Below, piece by piece: positions 17,005-27,196 of a DNA stretch of 56,820 bases; the first letter of the stretch is position 1; each line of letters starts with the position of its first letter. The position numbers and the translations under genes are program-made. Below the pieces are notes generated by a model, which was given only the letters and a program-made list of their open reading frames with translations, searched no databases and was not told the origin of the DNA. Origin of the DNA: Ruminococcus sp. (lineage in GTDB: Bacteria > Bacillota > Clostridia > Oscillospirales > Ruminococcaceae); the NCBI GenBank assembly GCA_017516465.1, contig JAFXCR010000006.1, positions 1-56,820 on the forward strand. The letters are read 5' to 3'.

Positions 17005-17033
17005 TTTACTTCGACACTGATTCATGTTATAAT
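17005..17033 (+). promoter_or_regulatory. Promoter of the GH25 lysozyme gene
   Basis: TTTACT (17005-17010), 17 bases, TATAAT (17028-17033), about 30 bases before the start codon. Confidence 0.6.
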
Positions 17034-17064
17034 AAATGAGTACCATAATTATAAAGGAGATTCT

Positions 17065-18378
17065 ATGAAATATAAATTATCTGCCACAATTCTTGCATTT
17101 TTATGTATATCATCCGTATCGTGCGGCAAGAACAGTTCTTCTGAAAAAAATACCGTAAAAGAAATCAGTACCGCTTCTGAGAACATTACCGAACCCACTT
17201 CTGAAGTATCAACGACAATCACCACGACAACAACATCCACATCAACAAAAACTACTACAACTGTCACTACTGCCCCGAAGCCCACAGAACCTGTAATTCT
17301 CAGCGGACTGGAATCTTTATCCGTATACGAAGAAATAAGCATAAACAGCTTTCTCACCGAGGCAAATGTAATCATCCTCAATGGAAACGAGCTTATTGAC
17401 ACTTCTGAAACCGGAGAAAAAACAGTAACTGTAAAATATTCGCAGAATGATACCGAGGGCGAGAAGAAGCTCACTTATAAAGTAGAGGATACCGAAGCTC
17501 CGATAATACTGAATTCTGGCTGGAACCCATACCACTGCATCGGAACAGCTTTTGATCTTAACAATTATGTCGGATTCGGCGACAATTATGACAGTAATCC
17601 CATCCTTACATACGACGGTTACATTGACGCAAACACTATCGGAGACTATCCGCTGACAGCTCACGTTACTGACAGCTCCGGCAATTCAACCAGCTTTGAC
17701 GTTACTATTTCTGTTGTGAACTCAATCCCTACGCCTCCGGATGAAAGACAGCGTGTGGATTTCAGCGAATTCGTAAGTATCTACGGCGGTGAAGGAAAAC
17801 GCGTCGGAATTGATGTTTCCACATGGCAGGGAGCAATAGACTGGAACGCTGTCCGTGACGCAGGATGCCAGTTTGCTGTCATCCGAATCGGCTACTGTTA
17901 CAGCGATATCACTATGGATGACCGTTTTTACGCTAACATTGAAGGAGCAAGAGCTGCCGGCATTGATCTCAGCGTTTATTTCTATACAACCGCAAATACT
18001 GAAGATGAAATAAAAGAACAGGCACGATGGATAGCCGAAACTCTCAACGGTGCGGAAATGAATCTTCCGATCGGCTTCGACTGGGAAGAATTCGGCGGAT
18101 TCCAGAAATACGGCATGAGTCTGAAGGAAATCAATGATCTGTATGCTCTTTTCCACGATGAAATGGCAGCTTACGGCTACGATACAATGCTTTACAGCAG
18201 CAAGAATTTCCTCAACAACGTCTGGAATGAAAACAGCAAGACTATCTCTCCGGTATGGCTTGCACATTATGTTGAAGATACCGACTACAATGGAGATTAC
18301 ACCTTCTGGCAGCAAAGCAGCTGCGGAAGAATTGCAGGAATCTACGGGGATGTAGATATGAATATCATGTATGAATAA
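17065..18378 (+). CDS. GH25 family lysozyme, lipoprotein with Thr-rich linker
   Basis: A 437-residue secreted enzyme. A lipoprotein signal ends in SSVSC at residue ~20, then a Thr-rich linker (about 45-75), a bacterial Ig/HYR-like pair of beta domains (about 75-225, containing GEKTVTVKYSQND and DTEAPIILNSGW), and a C-terminal GH25 catalytic domain from about 245. GIDVSTWQGAIDW and FDWEEFGG supply the catalytic acidic residues. GH25 enzymes cut the muramic acid-GlcNAc bond in peptidoglycan. Being lipid-anchored it probably remodels the cell's own wall or attacks nearby bacteria. It is a single gene with its own promoter and terminator. Confidence 0.92.
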   Translation: MKYKLSATILAFLCISSVSCGKNSSSEKNTVKEISTASENITEPTSEVSTTITTTTTSTSTKTTTTVTTAPKPTEPVILSGLESLSVYEEISINSFLTEANVIILNGNELIDTSETGEKTVTVKYSQNDTEGEKKLTYKVEDTEAPIILNSGWNPYHCIGTAFDLNNYVGFGDNYDSNPILTYDGYIDANTIGDYPLTAHVTDSSGNSTSFDVTISVVNSIPTPPDERQRVDFSEFVSIYGGEGKRVGIDVSTWQGAIDWNAVRDAGCQFAVIRIGYCYSDITMDDRFYANIEGARAAGIDLSVYFYTTANTEDEIKEQARWIAETLNGAEMNLPIGFDWEEFGGFQKYGMSLKEINDLYALFHDEMAAYGYDTMLYSSKNFLNNVWNENSKTISPVWLAHYVEDTDYNGDYTFWQQSSCGRIAGIYGDVDMNIMYE

Positions 18379-18379
18379 C

Positions 18380-18408
18380 AAAACGGCGATCACCATGATC
18401 GCCGTTTT
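18380..18408. terminator. Bidirectional terminator
   Basis: A perfect 13-bp stem (AAAACGGCGATCA / TGATCGCCGTTTT) with a 3-base loop lies between the convergent GH25 and pyk genes. Confidence 0.9.
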
Positions 18409-18424
18409 ATTTGCATTATATAAG

Positions 18425-19849
18425 TTATTTTCCGATTTTTTCAACCTTCATGAGATTAGTAGTTCCGGAAACTCCAAGCGGAACTCCGGCAGTAATTGCA
18501 ACAAGATCGCCATCCTCAACAAGCCTGCCTGATTCAGCCGCTTTCACCGCAGCTTCAAAAAGCTCATCGGTACTGTTCTTTTCATCAATGATATAAGGAA
18601 TAACACCCCAGCTCATATTCATCTGGCGACATACAACCTCGCTCATTGTGCAGCTGATAATAGGACAGTCCGGACGATATTTAGAAATAAGACGTGCAGT
18701 CTGACCGCCCAGTGATACAGTAATTATAGCTTTTGCATTAAGATCATGTGCCGTGGTAACAGTAGCATGAGCAATAGCTTCTGCGATATTTCCGTTAGGC
18801 TCAGAGCGTCTTACTGCAAATCTACCTCTATAATCAATATTTTTCTCGGTAGTTTCGGCAATAAGTGCCATTGTCTTGACAGTTTCAACCGGATATGCAC
18901 CTGCTGCTGTCTCGCCGGAAAGCATTATTGCACTTGTACCGTCGTATATTGCATTGGCAACGTCAGTGATCTCTGCTCTTGTAGGACGAGGATTTGTGAT
19001 CATTGATTCAAGCATCTGCGTAGCTGTAATCACCTGTTTTCCAGCATTATAGCCCTTCTTGATGATCTGCTTCTGGATAGCCGGAATCTGCTCAAACGGA
19101 ATCTCAACGCCCATATCGCCTCTTGCAACCATAATTCCATCGGCGGCTTCAAGGATTTCATCAATATTCTCAACACCATCGACATTTTCTATCTTAGCAA
19201 TGATGCGGACATCAAACCATCCGAGGCTCTGTGTGAATTTTCTCAGGTAGTTGATATCTGCGGCTGTACGGACAAAGCTTGCGGCAATGAAGTCAAAGCC
19301 GATTTTTGCACCGAATTCAAGATCATCCATATCTCTTTCACTAAGATACGGCATTGAAAGATGTACACCAGGAACATTGATTCCCTTGTTATTGGAAAGA
19401 ATTCCGCCATGAACAACTCTGCACACGATATCAGTACTGCTTATCTTTTCAGCGACAAGCTCGATAACACCGTCATTTATTAAGATTCTTGTACCAATGC
19501 TTACATCTCTCGGAAGCTTTTTGAAACTTACGCTTCCAATTTCATTTGTACAGGGAACATCCTCAGTAGTAAGGGTATAGGTAGCTCCGTCAAATATCTC
19601 AACGGGCTTGTCATCGACAAATCTTCCGAGTCTGATCTCAGGTCCTTTTGTATCAAGAAGTGTAGCAATCGGTAGATCAAGCTCTTTTCTGAGCTTTTCA
19701 ACTTCTCTGAATCTTTTTTCATGAGTTTCATAATCACCATGAGAAAAATTAAATCTTGCAACGTTCATTCCGGCAAGCATAAGCTCACGCATGATATTCT
19801 CATTGTCAGTAGCCGGTCCTATTGTACATACTATTTTTGTTTTTCTCAT
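18425..19849 (-). CDS. pyk: Pyruvate kinase
   Basis: A 474-residue glycolytic enzyme converting phosphoenolpyruvate and ADP to pyruvate and ATP. The start chosen gives MRKTKIVCTIGPATDN, the normal N-terminus; the longer frame runs back into the helicase gene. Visible motifs include RFNFSHGDYE, LDTKGPEIR, the Mg/active-site helix IENVDGVENIDEI, GDMGVEIP and MLESMI. The C-terminal domain is the standard one and lacks the extra PEP-utiliser-like domain of Bacillus enzymes. It lies 16 bases after pcrA, with GGAG before the start. Confidence 0.97.
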   Translation of the reverse strand: MRKTKIVCTIGPATDNENIMRELMLAGMNVARFNFSHGDYETHEKRFREVEKLRKELDLPIATLLDTKGPEIRLGRFVDDKPVEIFDGATYTLTTEDVPCTNEIGSVSFKKLPRDVSIGTRILINDGVIELVAEKISSTDIVCRVVHGGILSNNKGINVPGVHLSMPYLSERDMDDLEFGAKIGFDFIAASFVRTAADINYLRKFTQSLGWFDVRIIAKIENVDGVENIDEILEAADGIMVARGDMGVEIPFEQIPAIQKQIIKKGYNAGKQVITATQMLESMITNPRPTRAEITDVANAIYDGTSAIMLSGETAAGAYPVETVKTMALIAETTEKNIDYRGRFAVRRSEPNGNIAEAIAHATVTTAHDLNAKAIITVSLGGQTARLISKYRPDCPIISCTMSEVVCRQMNMSWGVIPYIIDEKNSTDELFEAAVKAAESGRLVEDGDLVAITAGVPLGVSGTTNLMKVEKIGK

Positions 19850-19865
19850 AATTAAAACTCCATGA

Positions 19866-22220
19866 TTATAATTTTTTAAGCTTGGCATAATTTGCCATAA
19901 TCTTCTTTGTGCCGACCTTTTCAAAGGCTATTTCCAACATTGTATCATTAGCCATAGGCTTTGCGGAGAGAATAGTTCCTTCACCGAAGATATTATGCTG
20001 AACACGTTCTCCTGACGTATATGTAACCGTTGTCTTTGTACCTGTCTTGGATAGAATCTTATTTCGTGCAAGCTGCTGCTGAAGTGATGTTGACTGGACT
20101 TCAACGACAGTATTCTCATTCAGACTATGCTTTGCAGCGGCTCCGTTATCGTGCTTTTCAATTAGCTCGCCGCCAATTTCTCTCATAAAGCGGGAAGTAA
20201 CATTCGTCTGCGTCTGACCAAACAGCATACGCTTTCTGGCATTTGTTAGATAGAGCTTTTTCTTTGCTCGTGTTATTGCAACATACGCAAGACGGCGTTC
20301 CTCCTCCATATCCTCCTGATTGTCAAATGAACGGGAGCTTGGGAAGATACCATCATCCATTCCGACTACAAAGACATTTTCGTATTCAAGCCCTTTTGCA
20401 GAGTGTACCGTCATAAGAGTTACTCGGTCGTCAGTAGAGTCGTCCCTGTCAGCTTCGCTGTACAGTGCTACTTCTTCAAGGAAGCCGCTGAGCGATGGTT
20501 CATCCGATTCCTGCATATACTTCACCATTGAGGAACGAAGCTCCTGAACGTTTTCAATCTTTGAGTCTGCATTGTCAAGCGTTCCGAGATAAGCCAGATA
20601 TCCTGTCTTATCAAGAAGAACATCAAGAAATTCATCAAGAGGAAGCTCCTCTGATTTTTCCGTAAGATACTCAAACATATTATACGCATTTTTCAGTACA
20701 TTAGATTTTTTTACAAGAGGAGCATACTCGCCTGATGTTTTAAGCACTTCATAAGGAGTAAGCTTCAGGTCACGGCTGATTTCCTCTATAAGCGTGAGGG
20801 TAGAATCACCGATACCTCTTTTAGGTTCATTTATAATCCTGCGGAAACGCAGTACATCGCTGTGATTGTTAATAAATGCAAGATATGCGGTAACATCCTT
20901 GATTTCCTTGCGATCGTAGAATCTCATACCGCCGTACACTTTATACGGAATACCGCACTTTACAAAGGCACGTTCAACAGCGTTTGACTGGGCATTCATA
21001 CGGTAGAGTACAGCACAATCGCTGTATCTGCCGTTGTTCTTGTAGTATTCCTGAATCGTATCAGTAACGAACTGAGCTTCATCAGATTCATCAATCGCTT
21101 TATACCAGTATATCTTGTCGCCCTTTTCGCCGGATGTCCACAGAGATTTTTCCTTTCGTCCGCTGTTGTTGGAAATAACAGAATTGGCAGCGTCAAGGAT
21201 AGTCTGGGTGGATCGGTAGTTCTGCTCAAGGCGGATCACCTTTGCTCCTTTGAAACATGATTCAAATCCAAGGATATTCTCTATATTCGCACCTCTGAAT
21301 TTATATATGCTCTGATCATCATCACCAACGACGCAGAGATTTCCGTGACCGGACGAAAGCAGTGAAACAAGTCTGAACTGAACGTGGTTTGTATCCTGAT
21401 ATTCATCAACCATTATATACTTGTAACGTTTCTGATACTTCTCCAGAACATCAGGGAACTGCTCGAAGAGTTCAACGGTACGGCAGAGAAGATCGTCAAA
21501 ATCAAGTGCATTTGCCTCTTTCATACGCTCCTGATAGAGGCTGTATATACGGGAGATAATTTTTTTGCGGTAATCCTGACCGGCATCCTTGTGCATCTCG
21601 GCAGGAGTTATCATCTTATCCTTGGCAAAGCTTATTTCGCTGAGAATAGCTCTCGGAGCAAGCTGTTTTTCAGAAACATCAATATCAGCCATGATGTTCT
21701 TGATAAGACGCTGGCTGTCATCCGAATCATAAATTGTAAAATCACGTCCATATCCCATAGCTTCTATTTCACTTCTGAGTATTCTCACGCAAGCAGAATG
21801 GAAGGTAGAAGCATTGATATTCATGCCATCCTCGCCAAGCATAGCCGAAAGACGCTCACGAAGCTCGCCGGCCGCTTTATTTGTAAAGGTTATAGCAAGA
21901 ATATTCCATGGCTTCACAGGTGAAACAGCAATGATATCACGGAGTGTATCAAAATCATCTGTTTTCCCCTCAGCGTAATCATTCAAAAAAGCTATATCAC
22001 CTTCACTAACGGATGTAGTTTCATCCATATAAGCATTACCAAAATTTATCATATTAGCAATGCGGTTGACAATAACAGTAGTCTTTCCGCTTCCTGCACC
22101 TGCCAGAACGAGAACCGGACCTTCAACGGTAAAAACAGCCTCCTGCTGCATTTCGTTCATACGGCTGAAATATCTTTTCAAAGCTTTTCTTTTTGCTGCC
22201 ATGAAAGAATTAATTTCCAT
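19866..22220 (-). CDS. pcrA: UvrD/PcrA-type ATP-dependent DNA helicase
   Basis: A 784-residue superfamily 1A helicase. The motifs appear in order: Q-motif (MNEMQQEAV), Walker A LAGAGSGKT, TFTNKAA, DEYQDTN (Walker B), GDDDQSIY, LEQNYRST, the late VTLMTVHSAKGLEYENVF, and EERRLAYVAITRAKK. The C-terminal ~60 residues form the Tudor-like fold of PcrA (GERVQHNIFGEGTI). It unwinds DNA in repair and plasmid or fork processing. An extended -10 (TGATATAAT) lies upstream. pyk follows closely downstream. Confidence 0.95.
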   Translation of the reverse strand: MEINSFMAAKRKALKRYFSRMNEMQQEAVFTVEGPVLVLAGAGSGKTTVIVNRIANMINFGNAYMDETTSVSEGDIAFLNDYAEGKTDDFDTLRDIIAVSPVKPWNILAITFTNKAAGELRERLSAMLGEDGMNINASTFHSACVRILRSEIEAMGYGRDFTIYDSDDSQRLIKNIMADIDVSEKQLAPRAILSEISFAKDKMITPAEMHKDAGQDYRKKIISRIYSLYQERMKEANALDFDDLLCRTVELFEQFPDVLEKYQKRYKYIMVDEYQDTNHVQFRLVSLLSSGHGNLCVVGDDDQSIYKFRGANIENILGFESCFKGAKVIRLEQNYRSTQTILDAANSVISNNSGRKEKSLWTSGEKGDKIYWYKAIDESDEAQFVTDTIQEYYKNNGRYSDCAVLYRMNAQSNAVERAFVKCGIPYKVYGGMRFYDRKEIKDVTAYLAFINNHSDVLRFRRIINEPKRGIGDSTLTLIEEISRDLKLTPYEVLKTSGEYAPLVKKSNVLKNAYNMFEYLTEKSEELPLDEFLDVLLDKTGYLAYLGTLDNADSKIENVQELRSSMVKYMQESDEPSLSGFLEEVALYSEADRDDSTDDRVTLMTVHSAKGLEYENVFVVGMDDGIFPSSRSFDNQEDMEEERRLAYVAITRAKKKLYLTNARKRMLFGQTQTNVTSRFMREIGGELIEKHDNGAAAKHSLNENTVVEVQSTSLQQQLARNKILSKTGTKTTVTYTSGERVQHNIFGEGTILSAKPMANDTMLEIAFEKVGTKKIMANYAKLKKL

Positions 22221-22252
22221 AAATCAATCTCCCGAATAGTATTTTTAATAAT

Positions 22253-22281
22253 ATTATATCATACTTGTCAAGATTTGAAAA
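22253..22281 (-). promoter_or_regulatory. Extended -10 promoter of pcrA
   Basis: On the minus strand TGATATAAT: the -10 hexamer is 22253-22258 with TG one base upstream. The -35 is weak (TTTTCA at 17 bases). It lies about 33 bases before the start codon. Confidence 0.55.
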
Positions 22282-22403
22282 GACCTTCACAAATAATTTT
22301 TAAAAGCTTATGTATTTTGATACAAAATACAGCTGTTCTTTCTTCAAAATATGGAAAAAACAGAGTTTTACCTGAATCAATTGTAAACTTTTTTCGTTTT
22401 CAC

Positions 22404-22432
22404 TTTACATTATATAAAAAAAGTATTAAATT
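22404..22432 (+). promoter_or_regulatory. Possible promoter of the GH9 cellulase
   Basis: TTTACA (22404-22409), 17 bases, TAAATT (22427-22432). The -10 matches only moderately, and several other AT-rich hexamers are nearby. It leaves an ~80-base leader. The rest of the 298-base gap (22221-22518) shows no other clear feature. Confidence 0.35.
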
Positions 22433-22518
22433 AGTATTATCTGATGTCATGCCATTCAGAGCTATACAGCCAGAATCAGGCAGAAAATCACCAAAGAATC
22501 CCATGCGGAGGTAATTAA

Positions 22519-25242
22519 ATGAAGAATTTCAGACAGCTCAGAAATAAAACTGTTTCCCTGTCAGCGGCAGCTCTTATAACTTTTTCGGCAGCGGCTCCTG
22601 TTTTTTTACACAAGCCTTTATCTGACGCTTACGCTGGTCAGCAGCTTGGTCAGACTGATTTCGATGACGGAATCGGACTTCCGTGGCATATCGTTGAATC
22701 AGGTCCCTCAAAGATGCAGTTTGCTGTTGAGGACGGCGTATATAAAATTACAATAGAAAATCCCGGTGGTGCGTCCAGAGGCGGTGAAGATCGCTGGGAC
22801 TGCCAGTTCCGTCACCGCGAATTAAAAATCGTTTCCGGTCACCAGTATAAGGTGGAATACGAAATCACTCCTTCAAACAGCGGAAAATATTATACCAAAA
22901 TAGGAAATCTTGATGGTGACATTGAAATCTGGCACAACACAATGGCTGACAATGGTCCGGACTTCAACTCATCATGGGATCTTATTCATATAGGTGCCAA
23001 TGAAACAAAAACTGTCAGTCTCACATTCACAGCCGGACAGTCCCTTGATGTAGCCGAATGGGCATTTCACTTTGGCGGCGATGGTCAGTACACCTCCGGC
23101 GACTGCTTCCCCGAAGGAACCGTTATCACTTTTGATAATATGTCGCTCATTGACCTTACCAGCGACGAAAACGATTACATAACAGCTGAAGAAGAAACAC
23201 GCAGTCCCATTATGACAAATCAGGTCGGATATTTCTCCGGACGTGCCAAGCGTGCAACTCTCCTCAGTGACAGCAAAAGTGCTCTCGACTTTGAGATCCT
23301 TGATGATTCCGGAAAATCCGTATACTCCGGCAGTACAACTCCCTTCGGAGAGGATAAAGATTCCGGCGATGATGTACATATCATTGACTTTACAGATTTT
23401 GACGATGCCGGAACATATACAATTGAAACCGAAGACGGCGATACAAGCCGTGAATTTACTATCGGTAATGCAGAAACTTATTCCAGCCTGCTTTACGATG
23501 CCCTCAACTACTTCTATCAGAACAGAAGCGGTATTGAAATCGAAAGTCAGTATATTTCTTCCGGCGACAAGGATAAACTCGCAAGAGCTGCCGGACATTC
23601 CACAGATAAAGCTGAAATTATGGCTGACTGGGAAACCGATTCAACCGGAAAAACAATTGACGTCACCGGTGGCTGGTACGATGCCGGTGATCACGGAAAA
23701 TACGTTGTAAACGGCGGCATTTCCCTCTGGCTGATGCAGAATCAGTACGAAACTGCTCTCAGCAGCGGCTATGAAAAGGTCTACGGCGACGGAACTATGC
23801 TGATTCCTGAAAATTCCAACGGCAATCCTGATATCCTTGACGAAGCAAGATGGGAAATGGAATGGATGCTTAAGATGATCGTTCAGGACGGTGAGTACAA
23901 AAACATGGCTTATCACAAAGCTCACGATAAAAAGTGGACCGGTCTCGGAATCGCACCTGCCGACGATGAAATGGATCGTATAGTAACCCCTCCGTCAACT
24001 GCGGCTACTCTCAACCTTGCCGCCTGCGGAGCTCAGTCTGCACGTCTCTGGAAGGATCTTGATCCGGATTTCGCACAGGAATGTCTTAAAGCCGCTGAAA
24101 ACGCATACGAAGCTGCAAAGGAAAATCCCGATGTTCTTGCTCCGCTTGAAAGCTCCACAGGAGGCGGTGCATACGGTGACGACTTCGTAGAAGACGAATT
24201 CTACTGGGCTGCCTGCGAGCTTTATCTCGCAACCGGAAACAACTCTTACTACAAGGATATGAAAAAATCCGATTTCTTCCTTGAAGTTCCTGAAACAATG
24301 GACGGCGGCGAAAGCGTCGGAAGCATCGGAAGTTTCGACTGGGGACACACTGCTGCTCTCGGAACTATGAGTCTTGCTCTCAACGATCAGATTATGTCTT
24401 CTGACGATATGGAAGAACTTACCGAAAATATACTGGATACTGCCTCTGGATTCATAGAGCTTGAAGAAAATCAGGGATATGGTCTCCCATACGGACAGAG
24501 TACAATCAGCTATACCGACAGCGACGAAGGCTATATATGGGGATCAAACTCGGTTGTTGCAGACAACTCCATTATTATCGCCTATGCCTATATGCTTACC
24601 GGAAATGACAAGTATCTGGACGGTGTTATCGGTGGTATGGACTATCTCCTCGGCAGAAATGCAATGGACAATTCATACGTTACCGGCTATGGTGCCAATG
24701 CTATAAAGAATCCTCACCACCGCTTCTGGGCAAATCAGATCGACAAGGCATTTCCAAGTGCTCCAAGCGGCGTACTCTCCGGCGGTCCGAACTCAGGAAT
24801 GCAGGATCCGTGGGTACAGGGTATAGGCTGGAAAAAGGGTGCTATAAAGCCACAGAAATGCTACACCGATCACATAGAAGCATGGTCTGTGAACGAATGT
24901 ACAATCAACTGGAATGCTGCCCTTGCATGGCTCGCCGGATTTACTGCTCAGGAAAACGGCGGAATCATTGTCGGTGAGACAAATGCTCCCGTATTTGAAA
25001 AGGACGAACCGACAACCGAAGCAACTACCACAACAACCACTAAGAAAAACATCTCCAGCAAGGATAGTTCCAAAACTACAACCACCACCACATTTGCCGA
25101 TGATAAAGACGACGATAAGTCTGATAAAAAAGAAGATAAAGGCAATATCGGAATGATAGCTCTTATTTCAGGTGCAGTTGTCATTGGACTTGTTTCAATC
25201 GAGCTTTTTGTATACAAGCTTGTAAAGCTTAAGAAAAAATAA
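22519..25242 (+). CDS. GH9 endoglucanase with CBM and C-terminal membrane anchor
   Basis: A 907-residue cell-surface cellulase. Signal peptide (about 1-38), a CBM4/9-like domain (about 40-215), an Ig-like CelD-type domain (about 225-315, starting IMTNQVGYFSGRAKRA), then the GH9 catalytic module (about 320-820). Catalytic motifs: WYDAGDHGKY near 385 (the Asp pair), NPHHRFW near 730 and WSVNECTINWNA near 791 (catalytic Glu). A Thr/Lys/Asp-rich linker (833-870) leads to a transmembrane helix (about 876-900) and a KLKKK tail. It cuts internal or processive beta-1,4-glucan bonds. Unlike the other cellulases here it has no dockerin; it is fixed to the cell by its own anchor. Confidence 0.95.
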   Translation: MKNFRQLRNKTVSLSAAALITFSAAAPVFLHKPLSDAYAGQQLGQTDFDDGIGLPWHIVESGPSKMQFAVEDGVYKITIENPGGASRGGEDRWDCQFRHRELKIVSGHQYKVEYEITPSNSGKYYTKIGNLDGDIEIWHNTMADNGPDFNSSWDLIHIGANETKTVSLTFTAGQSLDVAEWAFHFGGDGQYTSGDCFPEGTVITFDNMSLIDLTSDENDYITAEEETRSPIMTNQVGYFSGRAKRATLLSDSKSALDFEILDDSGKSVYSGSTTPFGEDKDSGDDVHIIDFTDFDDAGTYTIETEDGDTSREFTIGNAETYSSLLYDALNYFYQNRSGIEIESQYISSGDKDKLARAAGHSTDKAEIMADWETDSTGKTIDVTGGWYDAGDHGKYVVNGGISLWLMQNQYETALSSGYEKVYGDGTMLIPENSNGNPDILDEARWEMEWMLKMIVQDGEYKNMAYHKAHDKKWTGLGIAPADDEMDRIVTPPSTAATLNLAACGAQSARLWKDLDPDFAQECLKAAENAYEAAKENPDVLAPLESSTGGGAYGDDFVEDEFYWAACELYLATGNNSYYKDMKKSDFFLEVPETMDGGESVGSIGSFDWGHTAALGTMSLALNDQIMSSDDMEELTENILDTASGFIELEENQGYGLPYGQSTISYTDSDEGYIWGSNSVVADNSIIIAYAYMLTGNDKYLDGVIGGMDYLLGRNAMDNSYVTGYGANAIKNPHHRFWANQIDKAFPSAPSGVLSGGPNSGMQDPWVQGIGWKKGAIKPQKCYTDHIEAWSVNECTINWNAALAWLAGFTAQENGGIIVGETNAPVFEKDEPTTEATTTTTTKKNISSKDSSKTTTTTTFADDKDDDKSDKKEDKGNIGMIALISGAVVIGLVSIELFVYKLVKLKKK

Positions 25243-25250
25243 TTCATTCA

Positions 25251-25277
25251 GGGGTGCTTTATACACAAAGGCACCCC
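25251..25277 (+). terminator. Terminator of the GH9 gene
   Basis: GGGGTGC..TTT pairs with AAAG..GCACCCC with a one-base bulge, followed by an AT-rich tail. Confidence 0.7.
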
Positions 25278-25300
25278 GATATTTTAATTATAAAAAAATA

Positions 25301-25329
25301 TTGACTTTACATTGGTTAAGTGTTAAAAT
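25301..25329 (+). promoter_or_regulatory. Promoter of the 599-aa anchored protein
   Basis: TTGACT (25301-25306), 17 bases, TAAAAT (25324-25329), 44 bases before the start codon. Confidence 0.75.
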
Positions 25330-25373
25330 TAAAGAGGATAAGAAACTCATCTTATCAGAAAGGAGCAATTCTT

Positions 25374-27173
25374 ATGTCTGAAAATGAAAGCAACATTATT
25401 CCGAATAACTCTCAGGAAACTATCACTCAGACACCTGAAGAAGCCAACATCCCCCCTGCTGATGAAAATCTATTTGATCAGGATAATAATGTTCCTGCAA
25501 AGAAAAAAGGAAAGAAAATCGCAATCATAAGCGGAATTACCGCAGCTGTACTCATCGGAGGCGGTATAGCTGCCTATAACCTTTCTGACTTCGTAAAGAA
25601 TCAGGTCAATCTCCTTCTGATGAAGCCGGAAAAATACTATACATGGGTAACTGAAAAGAATTCCTCTGGTTTCGCTGAAAAAGCAGCCCAATCCTATGAA
25701 GAAAAACTCGATAAATTCAACAACGGATCAACTGCGTCAATTGAACTGAAATACAATGCTTCCGATGAAGCAAAGGATATCCTTATTGAAAAAATACTTG
25801 AAGATTCCGATGATACCCCCGAAAATAACGAAATTCTGACAGATATAATCAACAACACTGATGATCTCAGCATTTCGCTCACCAGTCAGTCAAAGAAATC
25901 AGATTCCATGCTCTCTCTCGGAACAAATCATAACGGAGACAGCATTATAAGCCTTGATCTATTCCTTGATCTGGTAAACCCGAAATTATTCATGCGATAT
26001 CCGGAAATTAAAGAACAATGGATCTGCATGGATTTTCAGAACAAAATAGATTCCTCAATTGAATCAAGCGAGGATGAAACCACACTCAAAAAGGTATTTG
26101 AATACTATCAGGAAATAATTCAGGATCCTACTGTATTTATCTCCCCGAAGGAACTCGAAAACGCTATAAACAACTATTCCAATGTATGGATCAAGTCCGT
26201 TGCGGATGTGGAACGTGAACGCAGAGAAAAAATATCTATCGGCGATATTACAGTAAAATATACTTCCCTTGAAGTTGATATCGACGGAGATCTTGCAGCA
26301 AGACTTCTCAGAAACCTTATAAGAGAACTTTCTGACGATAAAGTTATCAGACGTGCTGTTATTGACAAGCTTGACCTCGTTTCTAATGACGATTACGAGG
26401 ACGCATTCGACACACTCCTTACTTCCTCAAAGCTTCTGAAGTCAGATGAAGATGAAATGTTTTCCGTAAAAACATATATTGATCCTACCGGTAAAATCAG
26501 AGGCTTCTTGGTCTGCGGAAATGATATTGAGTTCTTTTATGCAATGGGCAAGAACAAGGATGATTTTTCAATTGAGTTTTCTGTAACTGTGGAAGATACT
26601 GAAATGATTAGTCTTGTTCTCAACGCAGAGGAAACAGACAAGGAAAACTATGAAGGTTCAGTCAGTCTGGAGCTGGACAAAGAATTTACAGCCATTTTTG
26701 TAGATTCAGAAGAAGCATCCGAAGACTTTACAATCACCCTTGACTTTGAAGATATGACTATCGGCAGTCTTGAAAATATCAGGCTTAACGGCAAAGCTGT
26801 GCTTCACAACTCTGATATTGATGATCTCAGGCTGAAATTCAGCAGCAAGGACAATATGCAAAGTATCACATACAGCATTGAGAAGGATGGCATAGAATAC
26901 GGTGATATCTCACTCATATTCACAACAAAGGATAAGGCTTCGTTTGAAATTCCCGATGCAAACGACTCATATATGCTTGATACAACAGATTCAGCTTCAT
27001 TCAACTTCTTCGACTATGTCGAATACGACGAGGTTGTTGATTACTTTACTGATCTGTATATCAGGCTTGGTGTTGACGAAGATACTGCCGCTGAAATAGT
27101 CGAAGAAAGTCTGGATGATTCCGCATTCAACAATGACTACGTTTATAAGACTGAGCCCGACCATGTCATATAA
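25374..27173 (+). CDS. Large membrane-anchored protein of unknown function
   Basis: A 599-residue protein. A ~42-residue acidic/Gln-rich cytosolic tail and a KKKGKK patch precede one transmembrane helix (about 48-68), followed by a ~530-residue extracellular domain that is acidic and rich in Ser, Asp and Glu, with repeated beta-strand-like segments (IELKYNASD, EGSVSLELDKEF, ENIRLNGKAVL). The ATG at 25374 has AAGGAG; an upstream in-frame start lacks one. No catalytic motif was recognised. Own promoter and terminator. Similar 'cytosolic tail-TM-big acidic domain' proteins are common in ruminococci but have no assigned role. Confidence 0.8.
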   Translation: MSENESNIIPNNSQETITQTPEEANIPPADENLFDQDNNVPAKKKGKKIAIISGITAAVLIGGGIAAYNLSDFVKNQVNLLLMKPEKYYTWVTEKNSSGFAEKAAQSYEEKLDKFNNGSTASIELKYNASDEAKDILIEKILEDSDDTPENNEILTDIINNTDDLSISLTSQSKKSDSMLSLGTNHNGDSIISLDLFLDLVNPKLFMRYPEIKEQWICMDFQNKIDSSIESSEDETTLKKVFEYYQEIIQDPTVFISPKELENAINNYSNVWIKSVADVERERREKISIGDITVKYTSLEVDIDGDLAARLLRNLIRELSDDKVIRRAVIDKLDLVSNDDYEDAFDTLLTSSKLLKSDEDEMFSVKTYIDPTGKIRGFLVCGNDIEFFYAMGKNKDDFSIEFSVTVEDTEMISLVLNAEETDKENYEGSVSLELDKEFTAIFVDSEEASEDFTITLDFEDMTIGSLENIRLNGKAVLHNSDIDDLRLKFSSKDNMQSITYSIEKDGIEYGDISLIFTTKDKASFEIPDANDSYMLDTTDSASFNFFDYVEYDEVVDYFTDLYIRLGVDEDTAAEIVEESLDDSAFNNDYVYKTEPDHVI

Positions 27174-27196
27174 CCTCAGCTTTTGCAAACAAAAAT

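Noticed and set aside
17049-17474. A 141-codon minus-strand ORF rich in Val
   Set aside because: It is the antisense of the Thr-rich linker and Ig-like part of the GH25 gene; poly-Val is what antisense of Thr codons gives.
22972-23598. A 208-codon minus-strand ORF
   Set aside because: Antisense within the GH9 gene; composition (Cys, Ile, Gly) looks like a reading-frame shadow.
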